From positions 248,001 through 312,000 of the forward strand of contig NZ_RJVF01000010.1 in assembly GCF_003752175.1 (NCBI RefSeq): a stretch of DNA of 64,000 bases. The letters are read 5' to 3'. This document shows positions 48,701 to 57,974 of this stretch, piece by piece. Source of the stretch: Comamonas sp. BIGb0124 (GTDB lineage: Bacteria; Pseudomonadota; Gammaproteobacteria; Burkholderiales; Burkholderiaceae_C). Every line of letters starts with the position of its first letter. The stretch's first letter is position 1. The notes beneath the pieces were generated by a model. It saw nothing but the letters and a program-made list of their open reading frames with translations, was not told the DNA's origin and made no database searches. The translations under genes and the position numbers were made by a program.

Positions 48701-48826
48701 GCCGCCCGGCTGCCACGTTCTCCGGCCTGCTGCCTTTCGGGCGGCCGCCGGGGCCGAGTGCGGGCAGGCCCTGGGATGATGCCGATGCATCCCGGGCCGG
48801 CCCGCATGCTGTTTTTGGGATCCGCG

Positions 48827-50434
48827 ATGTCCATGAATTTTCTCTCCACCCCTTTGCGGCGCGTGCTGTCGGCGCTGTTGGTGCTGCTGTCGGCACTGGT
48901 GGTTCTGCCCGCGCAGGCGCTGACGACCGAGCAGGCGCTGGCCATGGCCTCGGGCGGCGCTGCCGACCGCGCCGATGCCCTGAGCCAGGCGCTGACCGCC
49001 CCCGATGCCGACGCCCGGACGGCTGCCTTCATCCAGGCCATGTCCGACGATGCGGTCAAGTTCACCGAGACGCAGGTCTTCATGCTGCAGGGCGATGCCT
49101 ATGTCGACCCCGTGACCGGTGCGGCGGCCGAGCCGCCCGAAGAAGCCGAGGATGTGCTCAACAACAATTACATGCGCAGCGAACTCGACGCTGCGCTGGC
49201 CGCGATCCAGCTGCTCTCGGCCGACAAGGCCGCACGGGCCCAGGCGGCACGCGACCTGGCGGGCCAGACCGATGCGGCCAAGCTGCCGCTGATCGACAAG
49301 GCCCTGGCCGCCGAACAGGATGCCGACATTCGGGCGCAGCTCGAGCAGGTCCGTGCCAGCATGCTGCTGGGCAGCGACGACCCCGCGCAGCGCCTGGCTG
49401 CCGTGGCCGCACTGCAAGAGACTCGCACGCCCGCTACGCTGGCCCTGCTCAACGAGCGGCTGCGCGAGGAGAACGAATCCGGCGTCAAGGCTGCCATCGA
49501 GCAGGCCGTGAAGGCCATCAATGAAACGCTGGCCTGGGGCGAGCGCCTGGGCGTGCTGTTCACCGGCGTGAGCCTGGGCTCGATCCTGCTGCTGGCCGCG
49601 CTGGGCCTGGCCATCACCTACGGCCTGATGGGCGTGATCAACATGGCCCACGGCGAGCTCATCATGATCGGCGCCTACGCCACCTATGTGGTGCAGGGCG
49701 TCTTCCAGCGCTACCTGCCGGATGCGTTCGGCTGGTACCTGGCCGTGGCGGTGCCGGTCTCCTTCCTGGTGTCCGCGCTGGTGGGGGCGGCGCTCGAGCG
49801 TTCGGTGATCCGCTTCCTCTACGGCCGCCCGCTCGAGACGCTGCTGGCCACGTGGGGCATCAGCCTGGTGCTGATGCAGGCCGTGCGCAGTCTGTTCGGC
49901 GCACAGAACGTGGGTGTGGAGAACCCTTCGTGGATGAGCGGCGGCCTGGCCGTGTTGCCCAACCTGATGTTGCCGTGGAACCGGCTGCTCATCATCGTCT
50001 TCGCATTCGCGGTGCTGATGGGCGTGTTCTGGCTGATTGCCCGCACCCGGCTGGGTCTGTTCGTGCGCGGCGTGACGCAGAACCGTCCCATCGCCTCGTG
50101 CATGGGCGTGAACACCGCACGCATCGACACCTACGCCTTTGCGTTGGGTTCGGGGATCGCAGGCCTGGCGGGCTGTGCGCTCAGCCAGGTGGGCAACGTG
50201 GGGCCCGACCTGGGCCGCGGCTACATCGTCGATTCGTTCCTGGTCGTGGTGCTGGGGGGCGTGGGCCAACTGGCCGGCACGGTGTATGCCGCGCTGGGCC
50301 TGGGTCTGGCGGGCAAGCTGCTGGAAGGCTGGTCGGGCGCGGTGCTGGCCAAGATCGCGGTGCTGGTGCTGGTGATCGTGTTCATCCAGAAACGGCCCCA
50401 GGGTATTTTTGCAGTGAAGGGACGGGCAGCATGA
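48827..50434 (+). CDS. urtB: Urea ABC transporter permease UrtB
   Basis: UrtB is one of two LivH/LivM-type permeases of the urea importer. It has a signal-like N-terminus and the roughly 220-residue Ala-rich helical extracytoplasmic extension usual for proteobacterial UrtB. The membrane domain begins GVSLGSILLLAALGLAITYGLMG, with NMAHGELIMIGAY. The start chosen is ATG 48827, with further ATGs at 48833 and upstream at 48806 also possible. Its stop overlaps urtC as ATGA. Confidence 0.96.
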   Translation: MSMNFLSTPLRRVLSALLVLLSALVVLPAQALTTEQALAMASGGAADRADALSQALTAPDADARTAAFIQAMSDDAVKFTETQVFMLQGDAYVDPVTGAAAEPPEEAEDVLNNNYMRSELDAALAAIQLLSADKAARAQAARDLAGQTDAAKLPLIDKALAAEQDADIRAQLEQVRASMLLGSDDPAQRLAAVAALQETRTPATLALLNERLREENESGVKAAIEQAVKAINETLAWGERLGVLFTGVSLGSILLLAALGLAITYGLMGVINMAHGELIMIGAYATYVVQGVFQRYLPDAFGWYLAVAVPVSFLVSALVGAALERSVIRFLYGRPLETLLATWGISLVLMQAVRSLFGAQNVGVENPSWMSGGLAVLPNLMLPWNRLLIIVFAFAVLMGVFWLIARTRLGLFVRGVTQNRPIASCMGVNTARIDTYAFALGSGIAGLAGCALSQVGNVGPDLGRGYIVDSFLVVVLGGVGQLAGTVYAALGLGLAGKLLEGWSGAVLAKIAVLVLVIVFIQKRPQGIFAVKGRAA

Positions 50435-51681
50435 GCACGATAGCAGGCAAGAACCTCGCCGCCGAGGCGGGAGTGGAGACCACGGGCGGCGAGCTGCCGC
50501 GTCCCTTCGGCAGCGCCACGGGCGCGGCCACGGTGCGCCGCGAAGGCCGTCCGACCGTGCTGCCGCAGGCCGCGCCGCTGCTCACCCGCAGCGGGTGGAG
50601 TGCGTTTCTGGTGGCCCTGGTGCTGGTGTGCGCGGTGGCGCCGGTGCTCAATCTGTGGGTGCCGGCCGACAGTCCGCTGCACATGAGCGACTTCCTGGTC
50701 AACCTGCTGGGCAAGATCATGTGTTATGCCATCTGCGCGCTGGCCATGGATCTCATCTGGGGTTATGCCGGCATCCTTTCGCTCGGCCATGGCCTGTTCT
50801 TTGCGCTGGGCGGCTATGTGATGGGCATGTACCTCATGCGCCAGATCGGCACCGACGGCAACTACGGCAGCGATTTGCCCGACTTCATGGTCTTCTTGAA
50901 CTGGACCGAACTGCCCTGGCACTGGGCACTGTCGGGCAGCTTCCTGGCGACCCTGCTGCTGATCGTGCTGGTGCCGGGCGTGGTGGCTTTTGTCTTCGGT
51001 TATTTCTCGTTCCGTTCGCGCATCAAGGACGTGTATTTCTCCATCATCACGCAGGCGCTGGTGTTCGCGGCGATGCTGCTGTTCTTCCGCAACGAGACGG
51101 GCTTCGGCGGCAACAACGGCTTCACCGACTTCAAGCGCATCCTGGGCATTCCGATCGCCACGCAGGAAATGCGCATGACGCTGTTCGTGCTCACGGGGCT
51201 GGTGCTGCTGGGCTGTTTCCTGTTTGCACGCTGGCTGGTGCGCAGCAAGTACGGCAGGGTGCTGGTGGCCGTGCGCGATGCGGAAAGCCGCGTCATGTTC
51301 TCGGGCTACGACCCGGTGGCCTACAAGCTCAGCATCTGGACGATATCGGCCGTGATGTGCGGCATCGCCGGGGCCCTGTATGTGCCGCAGGTCGGCATCA
51401 TCAATCCCAGCGAGATGAGCCCGGCCAACTCGATCGAGATCGCCATCTGGGCGGCCGTGGGTGGGCGCGGCACGCTGATCGGCCCGATCGTCGGTGCCTT
51501 CGCGGTCAGCGGTGCCAAGAGCTGGTTCACCGCCACCTTCCCCGAGATCTGGCTGTATTTCCTGGGCGGCCTGTTCATTGCGGTCACGCTGTTCCTGCCC
51601 CAGGGTATCGTGGGCCTGGCCCGGAGGCTGCGCCGCACCGCGCCGGATGCAGCCTCGGCCCGGAAAGGAGGTCAGGCATGA
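50431..51681 (+). CDS. urtC: Urea ABC transporter permease UrtC
   Basis: UrtC is the second permease subunit, 416 residues, LivM-like: YAICALAMDLIWGYAGILSLGHGLFFALGGY, and AVGGRGTLIGPIVGAF near the end. A polar N-terminal tail of about 45 residues precedes the first helix. ATGA overlaps at both ends (urtB and urtD) indicate tight coupling. Confidence 0.97.
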   Translation: MSTIAGKNLAAEAGVETTGGELPRPFGSATGAATVRREGRPTVLPQAAPLLTRSGWSAFLVALVLVCAVAPVLNLWVPADSPLHMSDFLVNLLGKIMCYAICALAMDLIWGYAGILSLGHGLFFALGGYVMGMYLMRQIGTDGNYGSDLPDFMVFLNWTELPWHWALSGSFLATLLLIVLVPGVVAFVFGYFSFRSRIKDVYFSIITQALVFAAMLLFFRNETGFGGNNGFTDFKRILGIPIATQEMRMTLFVLTGLVLLGCFLFARWLVRSKYGRVLVAVRDAESRVMFSGYDPVAYKLSIWTISAVMCGIAGALYVPQVGIINPSEMSPANSIEIAIWAAVGGRGTLIGPIVGAFAVSGAKSWFTATFPEIWLYFLGGLFIAVTLFLPQGIVGLARRLRRTAPDAASARKGGQA

Positions 51682-52553
51682 CCCCCGATCTGATGGACGA
51701 AGGCGCGCGCCGCGTGGCCGCGCACCATACGCTGGCCAACCTGGCCGACACCGAATCCGGCGGCCGTCAGGCGTCGACCGGCCGGGCCGTGCGCACGGGC
51801 GACCTCGACCTGACCCATGGGCGCATCCTCTATCTCGAGGACGTGCACGTGAGCTTCGACGGCTTCAAGGCCATCAACGGCCTGTCGCTGGACATCGCGC
51901 CCGGCGAGCTGCGCTGCATCATCGGGCCCAACGGCGCCGGCAAGACGACGATGATGGACATCATCACCGGCAAGACCCGGCCCGACAGCGGCACGGTGTT
52001 CTTTGGCGGGACCATCGACCTGCTGCGCTACCGCGAGGCCCAGATCGCCGAAATGGGCATCGGCCGCAAGTTCCAGAAACCCACGGTTTTCGAGCAACTG
52101 ACGGTCTACGAGAACCTCGAACTCGCGCTCAAGACGGACAAACGGGTCTGGCCGTCCATGCATTTCACGCTCGACAGCGCGCAGGGCGACCGGCTGGCCG
52201 AAGTGCTGCACACCATCCATCTGGCCGACAGCGTGAACCGGCAGTCGGGTTACCTCAGCCACGGACAGAAGCAGTGGCTGGAGATCGGCATGCTGCTCAT
52301 GCAGGAGCCGCAACTGCTGTTGCTCGACGAGCCTGTCGCCGGCATGACCGACGAGGAAACGGCACGCACCGCCGAGCTGTTCCTGACGCTCAAGGGCAAG
52401 CATTCGCTCATGGTGGTCGAACACGACATGAGCTTCATCCGCACGATCAGCGACATCGTCACGGTGCTGTGCGACGGCTCGGTGCTGGCGCAGGGCACGC
52501 TCGACGAGGTGCAGGCCGACGAACGTGTGATCGAAGTCTATCTGGGAAGGTGA
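51678..52553 (+). CDS. urtD: Urea ABC transporter ATP-binding protein UrtD
   Basis: UrtD is the LivG-like ATPase. Walker A is GPNGAGKTT, the signature region reads LSHGQKQWLEIGMLLM (the UrtD variant), and Walker B is LLLLDEPVAGMTDEE. It is 291 residues with an N-terminal extension of about 40 before the ATPase core. A strong AAGGAGGT precedes the start, which overlaps urtC. Confidence 0.97.
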   Translation: MTPDLMDEGARRVAAHHTLANLADTESGGRQASTGRAVRTGDLDLTHGRILYLEDVHVSFDGFKAINGLSLDIAPGELRCIIGPNGAGKTTMMDIITGKTRPDSGTVFFGGTIDLLRYREAQIAEMGIGRKFQKPTVFEQLTVYENLELALKTDKRVWPSMHFTLDSAQGDRLAEVLHTIHLADSVNRQSGYLSHGQKQWLEIGMLLMQEPQLLLLDEPVAGMTDEETARTAELFLTLKGKHSLMVVEHDMSFIRTISDIVTVLCDGSVLAQGTLDEVQADERVIEVYLGR

Positions 52554-52559
52554 GCACAC

Positions 52560-53252
52560 ATGCTCGAAATCAGGAACGTCAACCAGTACTACGGCGGCTC
52601 GCACATTCTGCGCGACGTGAACCTCAAGGCCGAGATCGGCAAGGTCACCGTCATCCTCGGCCGCAACGGCGTGGGCAAGACCACCTTGCTGAAGTCGCTG
52701 ATGGGACTGGTGCCCATCCGCGCAGGTGAAATCAGCCTGGGCGGCCAGCGCATCGACCGGCTGCGCCCCTACGAGCGCACCCGCCTGGGGCTGGGCTACG
52801 TGCCGCAGGGACGGGAGATCTTTTCTCGCCTGACGGTCGAGGAGAACCTGCGCATGGGGCTGGCCTACAAGCCGGCTTCCACGCCGCTCGACCCTGAAAT
52901 GTTCGAACTCTTTCCGGTGCTCAAGCAGATGCTGGGCCGGCGCGGCGGCGATCTGTCGGGCGGGCAGCAGCAGCAGTTGGCGATCGCGCGTGCGCTGCAG
53001 CCCAAGCCCAGCGTGCTGGTGCTCGACGAGCCCACCGAGGGCATTCAGCCGTCCATCATCAAGGACATCGGCCGCGTGATCCGCATGCTGGCCGACCGCG
53101 GCAACATGGCCATCGTGCTGGTCGAGCAGTACTACGACTTCGCCGAGGAGCTTGCCGATCACTATGTGGTGATGGAGCGCGGCGAGGTCATCCGCAGCGG
53201 CCTGGGCAAGGACATGCCCGCCGACGGCGTGCGGCAACTGGTGGCGATCTAG
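52560..53252 (+). CDS. urtE: Urea ABC transporter ATP-binding protein UrtE
   Basis: UrtE is the LivF-like ATPase of the importer: Walker A GRNGVGKTT, signature LSGGQQQQLAIARAL and Walker B LVLDEPTEGIQPS. At 230 residues it is typical. It starts 6 bases after urtD and ends 22 bases from the convergent ureD. Confidence 0.97.
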   Translation: MLEIRNVNQYYGGSHILRDVNLKAEIGKVTVILGRNGVGKTTLLKSLMGLVPIRAGEISLGGQRIDRLRPYERTRLGLGYVPQGREIFSRLTVEENLRMGLAYKPASTPLDPEMFELFPVLKQMLGRRGGDLSGGQQQQLAIARALQPKPSVLVLDEPTEGIQPSIIKDIGRVIRMLADRGNMAIVLVEQYYDFAEELADHYVVMERGEVIRSGLGKDMPADGVRQLVAI

Positions 53253-53274
53253 GCGGCCTCTCGGGCCGGCGCGC

Positions 53275-54168
53275 TCAGGTCGACCAGATGCGTGGCGCAT
53301 CGGCCGGCAGTTGCCAGGCCAGTTGGCGCCAGCGTGACCACACCGTGCGCAGCAGATCGACGGCGGGTTCGACCATGGGCGACAGCACACGCAGCACGAC
53401 GACCTGCGCATCGGGGCTGGTGGCGCCGGCGGTCCGGGCCTGTGCGTGCTCCTGCGCGGTCTGCTGGGCGGCTTCGAGCAGCTCGGCACGCCGTTCACGC
53501 GCCAGCGGCGTGCCGGTCAGAAAGAACAGCGAAGCGCAGCAGCGGTGGCCGGCCAGCCCATGCGGACCGTCCATCAGATGGCTGTCGGCGCCCTCGATCC
53601 GTCCCCGTTCGAGCCACACGCCCGGCAGCTCGATGTGCTGCTGGAACCGGCCCTGCAGGAAAGGCTTGTCGGCACCCGGCAGGCCCAGGGCCGTGATGTC
53701 CCAGCCCATCATTTCCGCGCCGGGGGCGAGCGTGACGTTCAGCCGGTTCTCGGCCAGGCAGCTGTCGTAGGCGATCGCTTCGAGCGGCAGCCATTCGAGG
53801 CGTGCGCCTTCGGCCAGCGTCAGCCGGGTGGTCTGCAGCGCGAGTTCGCCTTCGCTGCGGTAGAAACGGGTCGCGCCCGGTGTGGTGACCAGGCCATGCG
53901 CGCCGGCACCGACCCGTACGTCGATATCGAGCACGTCGCCGCCGACCAGTCCGCTGGGCGGGTGCACCATCACGTTGTGGCAGATCGATTCGCCTTCGGG
54001 ATACAGGCTCTGCAGGATGCGCAGCGGGCCGTCGTGGCGGAAATGGGCCACCGTGCGGGCCGGTGTCCGGGCCGTCGCGAGGGCCGGGAGGGCCGCGCTC
54101 GAACCGTCCGCAGGAACGGCGGAGCGGCGGGCGGTGTAGTCGAGTTGGAGTCGGGCGTGCCAGGGCAT
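53275..54168 (-). CDS. ureD: Urease accessory protein UreD
   Basis: UreD (UreH) is the scaffold that binds apo-urease and recruits UreF-UreG. It is 297 residues, with YPEGESICHNVMVHPPSGLVGGDVLDIDV and TPGATRFYRSEGELALQ, both characteristic. It is detached from the rest of the urease genes by about 14 kb and points toward urtE. A fixed ure operon would normally have it beside ureA, so an inversion or insertion is inferred. Its stoichiometric co-expression must therefore come from its own promoter. Confidence 0.96.
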   Translation of the reverse strand: MPWHARLQLDYTARRSAVPADGSSAALPALATARTPARTVAHFRHDGPLRILQSLYPEGESICHNVMVHPPSGLVGGDVLDIDVRVGAGAHGLVTTPGATRFYRSEGELALQTTRLTLAEGARLEWLPLEAIAYDSCLAENRLNVTLAPGAEMMGWDITALGLPGADKPFLQGRFQQHIELPGVWLERGRIEGADSHLMDGPHGLAGHRCCASLFFLTGTPLARERRAELLEAAQQTAQEHAQARTAGATSPDAQVVVLRVLSPMVEPAVDLLRTVWSRWRQLAWQLPADAPRIWST

Positions 54169-54253
54169 GGTGCGAGAGTGTACGCAGCGCCGGGCCGCTT
54201 CGGGCGCTCGGCGCCGGTCTTCGTTGACGGGGGCGCTGCAGGAAGCGGGGCGC

Positions 54254-55177
54254 TCAGCGTTCGCCCTTGCGATAGGGTTTCATGAGGGCCTGCGGGTAAC
54301 TGGCCTTGCGGGCCACCAGCACCAGCGCGGCGATGGACAGCACGTAGGGAAGCATCAGGAACAACTGATAGGGCACGTCGAACACGCCGCTTTGCTGCAG
54401 GCGAAGCTGAAGCGCGTCGAAAAACGCAAAAAGCAGGGCCCCGAGCAGTGCCTTGCCGGGCCGCCACGAGGCGAACACCACCAGGGCGACACAGATCCAG
54501 CCGCGGCCGTTGATCATGTTGAAGAAGAACGCATTGAACGCCGACAGCGTGATGAAGCTGCCGGCGACACCCATCAGCGCCGATCCGACCACGATGGCGG
54601 CCGTTCGTGTGCGCGCCACCGAAAGCCCCTGGCTTTCAGCCGCCTGCGGGCTTTCGCCGACCATGCGGACGGCCAGTCCGGCCGGGGTCCGGTAGAGCAG
54701 CCAGGCGGTGAGCGGCACCAGCACCAGGGCCAGCAGCGTCATGGGCGTCTGCTGTGCGAGGATGGGAATGGGCAGCCAGTCCATCGGCGCAAATGGCTCG
54801 ATGGACGGCGGCCTTTCGACCTTGGGAAAACTGACGCGGTAGCCGTAGTAGCTCAATGCCGTCGCCAGCAGGGTGATGCCCAGGCCCGAGACGTGCTGCG
54901 ACACCGCCAGCCCGACCGTGAGACCCGCATGCAGCAGGCCGAACGCCGCACCGGTGGCCGCGGCAACCAGCACGCCCACGGCCAGCGGCAGCCCGTGATA
55001 GACGGCCAGCCAGCCCGCGAAGGCGCCGGCCACCATGATGCCTTCGATGCCGAGATTGAGCACGCCGGCCCGCTCGCACCACAGCACGCCCAGCGTGCCC
55101 AGGATCAGCGGGGTGGCGATGCGCAGCACCGCGACCCACAGCGCCGGGTTGACGAGAATGTCGAACAGTTCGGTCAT
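54254..55177 (-). CDS. BMP-type ABC transporter permease, second subunit
   Basis: A 307-residue membrane protein of the LivH-like permease family used by nucleoside/BMP importers: TPLILGTLGVLWCERAGVLNLGIEGIMVAGAF is the diagnostic start. About eight to ten hydrophobic segments follow. It begins 27 bases after the other permease and is last in the operon binding protein-ATPase-permease-permease. It likely transports purines, pyrimidines or nucleosides. Confidence 0.93.
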   Translation of the reverse strand: MTELFDILVNPALWVAVLRIATPLILGTLGVLWCERAGVLNLGIEGIMVAGAFAGWLAVYHGLPLAVGVLVAAATGAAFGLLHAGLTVGLAVSQHVSGLGITLLATALSYYGYRVSFPKVERPPSIEPFAPMDWLPIPILAQQTPMTLLALVLVPLTAWLLYRTPAGLAVRMVGESPQAAESQGLSVARTRTAAIVVGSALMGVAGSFITLSAFNAFFFNMINGRGWICVALVVFASWRPGKALLGALLFAFFDALQLRLQQSGVFDVPYQLFLMLPYVLSIAALVLVARKASYPQALMKPYRKGER

Positions 55178-55204
55178 GTCAGAGGTTTTCCTGGCTCCGT
55201 GAGA

Positions 55205-56269
55205 TCAGCGCAGACGCAGGCGGTACTGGGCCAGCAGCGTGGCCACCAGCACCGACAGCAGCGAGGTGGCGACGATGACATCGGCGATGTAGGTGGGCAC
55301 GCCCACGGCCCGGCTCATGCTGTCGGCACCGACCAGCACGCCGGCCACGAACACGCCCGCGGCAACGACGCCCAGCGGATTCAGACCGGCCAGCATCGCG
55401 ATCACGATGCCGGTGTAGCCATAGCCGGGCGACATGTCGAGCGTCAGGTAACCGGTGCGGCCCGCGACCTCGATGGCCCCGGCCAGTCCCGCCAGTGCGC
55501 CGGAGAACAGGGCGACCAGCACCATCGTGCGGCCGATCGGCACGCCTGCAAAAGCCGCCGCGCGGGCGTTGGCGCCCGTGGCTCGTACATCGAATCCGAA
55601 CACGCTGTAGCGCAGCAGGGCCCAGGCCAGCACCGCCAGCGCCACGGCCCAGAGCAGGCCGGTATGCAGCCGTGTGCGTTCGACCAGCTTGCCCAGTTCG
55701 AGCTCGGGCACGAGGCCGGCGCTTTGCGGCCAGCCCATGGCCAGCGGATCTTTCATGGGGCCGTCGAGCAGGGCGGACACCAGCAGCAGCACGATGAAGT
55801 TCAGCAGCAGCGTGGTGACGACCTCGTCCACGCCCAGGTGCCGCTTGAGCAATGCCGGACCGAGCAGCAGGGCAGCGCCCGCTGCCGCGGCCGCCAGCAT
55901 CATGAGCGGGAACAGCACCGCCGGTGGCAGTGTCTGCAGGCCGTTGCCTTCGGTCATGCCGCCCACGGCCACGGCTGCCAGCGCGCCGGCATACAACTGA
56001 CCCTCGGCACCGATGTTGTAGAGCCGTGCGCGGAAGGCAACCGCTGCCGCCAGCCCCGTCAGGATCAGCGGGACCGCGCGGGTGAGCGTTTCGCTCCAGG
56101 CGAACACCGAGCCGAAGGCGCCATTGAGCAGCAGGGAGTAGGTCTGGCCGACGGGGGCGCCGGCCCATGCCACCAGCAACGCGCTGACGATCAGCGTGAA
56201 GATCACGGCCCCCAGGGGCGCGCATACCAGGGCGATGCGGCTGGGTTCCGAACGTTTTTCCAGTCTCAT
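55205..56269 (-). CDS. BMP-type ABC transporter permease, first subunit
   Basis: A 354-residue membrane protein with the YufP/NupB-like signature RAVPLILTGLAAAVAFRARLYNIGAEGQLYAGAL and VDEVVTTLLLNFIVLLL. Its ATG overlaps the ATPase stop as ATGA, fixing the start and indicating coupling. It forms the translocation channel with the downstream permease. Confidence 0.93.
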   Translation of the reverse strand: MRLEKRSEPSRIALVCAPLGAVIFTLIVSALLVAWAGAPVGQTYSLLLNGAFGSVFAWSETLTRAVPLILTGLAAAVAFRARLYNIGAEGQLYAGALAAVAVGGMTEGNGLQTLPPAVLFPLMMLAAAAAGAALLLGPALLKRHLGVDEVVTTLLLNFIVLLLVSALLDGPMKDPLAMGWPQSAGLVPELELGKLVERTRLHTGLLWAVALAVLAWALLRYSVFGFDVRATGANARAAAFAGVPIGRTMVLVALFSGALAGLAGAIEVAGRTGYLTLDMSPGYGYTGIVIAMLAGLNPLGVVAAGVFVAGVLVGADSMSRAVGVPTYIADVIVATSLLSVLVATLLAQYRLRLR

Positions 56270-57906
56270 GGCGTAGGGGTCTCCAAGGCCGGGCCGGAGG
56301 CGGTGGCCGGGTCTGCCGCGTCGTTTGCCTCGGCGCCTGCCATGGCCAGGCCCAGCGCTTCGCGTGTCCAGTCGGCGGCAGGCCGGGCCGGGCCGAGACG
56401 ACCTTCGTGCATGACGGCGATGCGGTCGCCCAGCATCATCACTTCGTCGAGGTCGTCCGAGATCACCAGCACCGCGGCACCGAGCGCACGCGCCGCATAC
56501 AGCTGCTGATGAACATACGACACCGCACCGATGTCCAGACCCCAGGTCGGCTGGTGCGCGACGATGAGACGGGGCGCCGGCGCGGTTTGCCCTTCGGCGG
56601 TGCGTGGCGGGAGCAGCACACGGCCCAGAATGAGTTTCTGCATGTTGCCGCCGGACAGGGCACGGGCCGGTGTGTCCGCCCCCGCACCGCGCACATCGAA
56701 GGTCTGCAGCACATGGGCCGCGTGCGCGCGTGCCGCCTGCCGCCGTACCCAACCGCCCCGCGACAGCGCCGGCTCGCGCAGGCGCTCCGAGACGGCGTTC
56801 TCCCAAAGCGGCAGATCGCCCACTACGCCGACCGCATGGCGATCCTCGGGCACGCGCGCGACACCTTGCCTGACCAACTGGGTCGGGCTGCCGGGAAACG
56901 TGACGCCCAGGAACACCAACTCGCCCGAGACCGGCTGGCGGGTGCCGCTCAGCAGCTCGGCCAGAGCCACCTGGCCGTTGCCCGAGATGCCCGCGATCGC
57001 CACGATTTCTCCGGCGCGCAGTTGCAGGCTGGCGTCGACGAGTCTGTCGCGGCTGCCTGCTGCCGTGCACACCGCCTGCAGTTCGCAGACCACTTCGCCG
57101 GCGGCGGATCCGGCAGGCTGTCGCCTGGGGGCCTGGACCGGCTTGCCGACCATCCACTGTGCCAGTTCGGCCTGCGTGGTGCCGGCCGTGGGGGCGGTGG
57201 CCACCAGCTTGCCGGCGCGCAGCACGGCCACGCGATGCGACACGCTCAGCACCTCGGCCAGCTTGTGGCTGATGAAAATCACCGACAGCCCCTGCGCCAC
57301 CATCTGGGCCAGGGTCTCGAACAGCGCCACGCTTTCCTGCGGCGTGAGCACGGCGGTCGGCTCGTCCAGGATCAGCACACGCGCGCCGCGATACAGGGCC
57401 TTGAGGATTTCAACCCGTTGGCGTTCGCCCACCGACAGATCGCCCACCCGGGCGTCCGGATCGACGGCCAGCCGGAAACGTTCGGCCACCCCCAGCAGCT
57501 TGCTGCGCGCCGCCTCGCGATCGCTGCGCCAGCGCCAGAGAGACTCGGTGCCCAGGATCACGTTGTCGAGCACCGTCAGGTTGTCGGCCAGCGAGAAGTG
57601 CTGGTGCACCATGCCGATGCCTGCGGCCAGCGCCAGGCGCGGATGACCGGGCGGCAAGGTCCGGCCAAAGACCTCGATGTGCCCCTCGTCGGCCACGTAG
57701 TGGCCGAACAGGATGGACATCAGCGTCGACTTGCCTGCGCCGTTCTCGCCCAGCAGGGCCAGGATTTCGCCCTGGGCCAAGGTGAGCGAGATCGCGTCGT
57801 TGGCCACCAGCGGGCCGAAACGTTTGGTGATGCCGTGCAGGGCCAGCGCCGGCGGCAGGCCCTGGGAAGGGGGTACGGCCGGCGGCCGGGTGCCGGGCGG
57901 GCTCAT
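56266..57906 (-). CDS. BMP-type ABC transporter ATP-binding protein with two ATPase domains
   Basis: A 546-residue double ATPase of the sugar/nucleoside type. Domain 1 has Walker A GENGAGKST, signature LSVGERQRVEILKAL and Walker B ILDEPTAVLTPQE. Domain 2 has the altered Walker A region GISGNGQVAL and LSGGNMQKLILGR, as usual for this family, where the second site is degenerate. It lies between the binding-protein gene and the permeases. Confidence 0.95.
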   Translation of the reverse strand: MSPPGTRPPAVPPSQGLPPALALHGITKRFGPLVANDAISLTLAQGEILALLGENGAGKSTLMSILFGHYVADEGHIEVFGRTLPPGHPRLALAAGIGMVHQHFSLADNLTVLDNVILGTESLWRWRSDREAARSKLLGVAERFRLAVDPDARVGDLSVGERQRVEILKALYRGARVLILDEPTAVLTPQESVALFETLAQMVAQGLSVIFISHKLAEVLSVSHRVAVLRAGKLVATAPTAGTTQAELAQWMVGKPVQAPRRQPAGSAAGEVVCELQAVCTAAGSRDRLVDASLQLRAGEIVAIAGISGNGQVALAELLSGTRQPVSGELVFLGVTFPGSPTQLVRQGVARVPEDRHAVGVVGDLPLWENAVSERLREPALSRGGWVRRQAARAHAAHVLQTFDVRGAGADTPARALSGGNMQKLILGRVLLPPRTAEGQTAPAPRLIVAHQPTWGLDIGAVSYVHQQLYAARALGAAVLVISDDLDEVMMLGDRIAVMHEGRLGPARPAADWTREALGLAMAGAEANDAADPATASGPALETPTP

Positions 57907-57974
57907 CGCAGGCGGAGGGTGCACGGTACGGCAGACGGAAAAGCGGGGAGGAGGGCAGGCATGGCCGCCCTCGC

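Noticed and set aside
47411-50269. A 952-codon antisense frame across urtA and urtB
   Set aside because: Same reason: low-complexity His/Gln/Gly composition, complete overlap with well-supported genes and no start signal.
54167-56509. A 780-codon plus-strand frame opposite the BMP permeases
   Set aside because: Gln/His/Arg-rich shadow with no motifs; the two permeases on the other strand are unambiguous.
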